Under the pieces are notes generated by a model. The model did not search any database and was not told where the DNA came from. It saw nothing but the letters and a program-made list of their open reading frames with translations. From contig CAYNCU010000033.1 in the NCBI GenBank assembly GCA_964395765.1, positions 1-24,784 on the forward strand: DNA of 24,784 nt, given 5' to 3'. Shown one piece after another: positions 23,182-24,784 of this stretch; position 1 is the first letter of the stretch, and every line of letters starts with the position of its first letter. A program made the translations under genes and the position numbers. This DNA comes from DATDPY01 sp964395765. Lineage in GTDB: Bacteria > Bacteroidota > Bacteroidia > Cytophagales > Cyclobacteriaceae.

Positions 23182-24057
23182 ATGATCAATATATTCGATT
23201 TTATCACGCGGAGCCAATTATTCAAAAAGCTGGAAGTAGATGAACTACTTTTTGTCGAATATCACTGTATCGGCGAAGAGGAACGGATACGATACTGGAC
23301 GGACTATAATGGCCTCGTGTATATTATTAAAGGCAAAAAGAAATGGGAAACCATTCACGGAACCTATTTTGTGAAAGCAGGAGAAGCGATCTTTATACGG
23401 AAAGGCGCCTGCATCGTGAACCAGTATTTCGATGAGGATCTTTGTGCCCTGGTGATCTTTACCCCGGATGAATTTATAAAAAATGTTCTGCAGCGCCATC
23501 CGCTGGAGTTCAATATGGAGAAAACTTCCCTGGCCTTAGATAATCTCATTCCCGTCAAAGTCGATGATATTTTATCTACCTGTTTTCTGTCCGTCTATAA
23601 TTATTTTACACAATCGACAAAGCCGCCGAAGGAATTGTTAAAATTAAAGTTCACCGAACTCATCATCAGTATCATGGTGAGTCGTGACAACCTGCCGCTG
23701 GCATCCTGTTTTTCAAAAATCAACCGGGAAAGTTCAGTTTCCATTGAAGAAATCATGAATGAAAATTTCGCCTATAACCTGAAAATGGAAGAATTCGCCC
23801 GTTTGACGGCCAGGAGCCTCTCCACGTTTAAACGGGATTTTATAAAAATATTTCATGTGCCTCCCGGAAAATGGTTGACAGGAAAAAGGCTGGAGTACGC
23901 GAAATTCCTGCTGGAAACATCGACAAAAAATATACAGGAAATCGTTTTTGACAGCGGCTTCGAAAATACTTCGCATTTTTACAGGATCTTTAAAAATAAA
24001 TTCGGAATAACTCCCCTCCGTTACCGGGAAAAACGACACATGAAAAGAATTGCCTGA
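23182..24057 (+). CDS. AraC family transcriptional regulator
   Basis: A 291-residue regulator. Residues about 20-160 form a cupin-like sensing domain (WTDYNGLVYIIKGKKKW, then TYFVKAGEAIFIRKG). Residues about 188-287 form the AraC DNA-binding domain with two helix-turn-helix units: MEEFARLTARSLSTFKRDF for the first, and IQEIVFDSGFENTSHFYRIF followed by KFGITPLRYR for the second. The N-terminal part resembles the AraC-like proteins with an ExsA-type N-domain. The ligand is unknown. It is divergent from the M13 peptidase operon across a 266-base gap, making that operon, or itself, a natural target. Start ATG at 23182 follows a purine-containing leader. The 285 bases after it (24058-24342) hold only a weak TTAAGG/CCTTAA hairpin at 24164-24186. 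Confidence 0.93.
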   Translation: MINIFDFITRSQLFKKLEVDELLFVEYHCIGEEERIRYWTDYNGLVYIIKGKKKWETIHGTYFVKAGEAIFIRKGACIVNQYFDEDLCALVIFTPDEFIKNVLQRHPLEFNMEKTSLALDNLIPVKVDDILSTCFLSVYNYFTQSTKPPKELLKLKFTELIISIMVSRDNLPLASCFSKINRESSVSIEEIMNENFAYNLKMEEFARLTARSLSTFKRDFIKIFHVPPGKWLTGKRLEYAKFLLETSTKNIQEIVFDSGFENTSHFYRIFKNKFGITPLRYREKRHMKRIA

Positions 24058-24342
24058 TGTTCACGAATGAAGCGAGAATTCCGTCCGGCTAGAATCTATC
24101 ATTAAACAGCCCGATTTTTAAAACAAATTTCAGTTATTATCTGCGTAACGAAACGGGACGAGGTTAAGGAGTAAGAAAAACCTTAATGGCCATGAGAGGT
24201 AAATACCAGAAAAAAAATCAGGGAAAGGGTTGACCGAATAAGGCAAGTGGAAAATCAGAAAATACAGGAGCACTATTTAGTACATTGAGTACAACGGTTT
24301 CGAAGATGCGGTCGTTTTAATGCGGCCAATACATTGTTGTCT

Positions 24343-24784
24343 TTAGTCTATTTCTGGTTGTTGTTGAGTCCGACAGTGAATTCCTCCCCCGCCCCAGTTT
24401 ATTGGCAATACATCGAGCGGTATAATGTCCCTATCGGGAAAATAATCTTTCAGTATTTTTTGAATTTTCTCATCTTTTTGTCTTTCAGTTTCCGGCATAC
24501 CCTCTTTCCAGTAGTTAGAAACCAAAACAGCCCCGTTGGTGATTAGAAAGTTAGCATAATCAAGTACCGGAACATATTTTATAGTATCCCCAACAGTAAA
24601 TTTACTTCTGGTTTCGGTCGGTAAATAATTTAAATAAAAAACTGACATAGTGGTTTTATACTCAAAAAGTGAATAATCAGGGGCCTCTACCGTAACGATC
24701 CGATATGGCTTTCCATTGGGTCTTTTAGCATGCTTCAATTGTTCCAGGTTTTCATTCAAAATCCGGTAGTCCTCTCTTAGTAAT
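24343..24784 (-). CDS. Agmatine deiminase / peptidylarginine deiminase family protein, 3' part
   Basis: The C-terminal 146 residues of a guanidino-group-modifying enzyme; the frame stays open through the right edge of the window, so the N-terminal part lies beyond it. Members deiminate agmatine to N-carbamoylputrescine (polyamine synthesis) or peptidyl-arginine. The visible part has KPYRIVTVEAPDY, YLNYLPTETR, VPVLDYANFLITNGAVLVSNYW, and the active-site block INWGGGGIHCRTQQQP with the catalytic Cys next to the C-terminus. The IHCxTQQ(Q/I)P end is diagnostic of the agmatine-deiminase branch. A TTG codon at 24757-24759 is internal, not the real start. No aguB/speE partner is visible downstream. 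Confidence 0.9.
   Translation of the reverse strand, partial: LLREDYRILNENLEQLKHAKRPNGKPYRIVTVEAPDYSLFEYKTTMSVFYLNYLPTETRSKFTVGDTIKYVPVLDYANFLITNGAVLVSNYWKEGMPETERQKDEKIQKILKDYFPDRDIIPLDVLPINWGGGGIHCRTQQQPEID

Overview
The window looks like a chromosomal segment from a member of the Bacteroidota. The evidence is three lipoprotein signal peptides with a Bacteroidota-like character, moderate GC with A-rich leaders and few strong Shine-Dalgarno sequences, two good matches to the Bacteroidota -7 promoter box (TAnnTTTG), and a gene set (GH92 mannosidase lipoprotein, M13 peptidase lipoprotein, split three-gene transhydrogenase, TreS-maltokinase fusion, GxxExxY protein) that is usual there. No rRNA, tRNA, CRISPR array, phage or conjugative module was seen.

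Layout. Positions 1-449 hold a decayed FtsX/MacB-type permease fragment (minus strand) and two short tandem repeats. Positions 450-6407 (plus) carry a GH92 alpha-mannosidase lipoprotein, an acyl-ACP thioesterase, and the pntAA-pntAB-pntB operon for the proton-translocating NAD(P) transhydrogenase. Positions 6408-7573 hold an unknown lipoprotein (minus) and an unknown membrane protein (plus), transcribed divergently. Positions 7733-10811 (minus) hold a membrane-embedded MutS-like ATPase, an NADPH-dependent FMN reductase and a cysteine-rich DUF3795 protein. Positions 11002-15149 (plus) hold a four-helix membrane protein and a 1107-residue trehalose synthase/maltokinase fusion. Then come DoxX (minus), DNA polymerase IV (plus), a GxxExxY nuclease-fold gene framed by two copies of a hairpin repeat, ribose-5-phosphate isomerase A (minus) and a DUF1232 protein (minus). 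A 523-base non-coding stretch follows. A probable four-gene minus-strand operon runs from an M13 metallopeptidase lipoprotein through a FabZ-like hotdog protein and an isoprenylcysteine-methyltransferase-like membrane protein to a GNAT acetyltransferase. An AraC-type regulator (plus) and the 3' part of an agmatine-deiminase-family gene (minus) close the window.

How the genes relate. Most are ordinary core metabolism: NADPH supply (Pnt, RpiA), fatty-acid release (thioesterase), trehalose/maltose-1-phosphate metabolism (TreS-Mak), and DNA damage tolerance (DinB). The window shows no large dedicated defence or secretion system. The most unusual points are four. (i) A repeat-GxxExxY-repeat cassette whose right edge supplies the rpiA stop codon. 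(ii) A maltokinase domain whose expected catalytic Asp in the HGD motif is Asn. (iii) A FabZ-like protein in which the catalytic His position is Arg. (iv) A MutS-family ATPase with membrane helices and no mismatch-recognition domain. Family assignments were made by eye from motifs; no database search was run.
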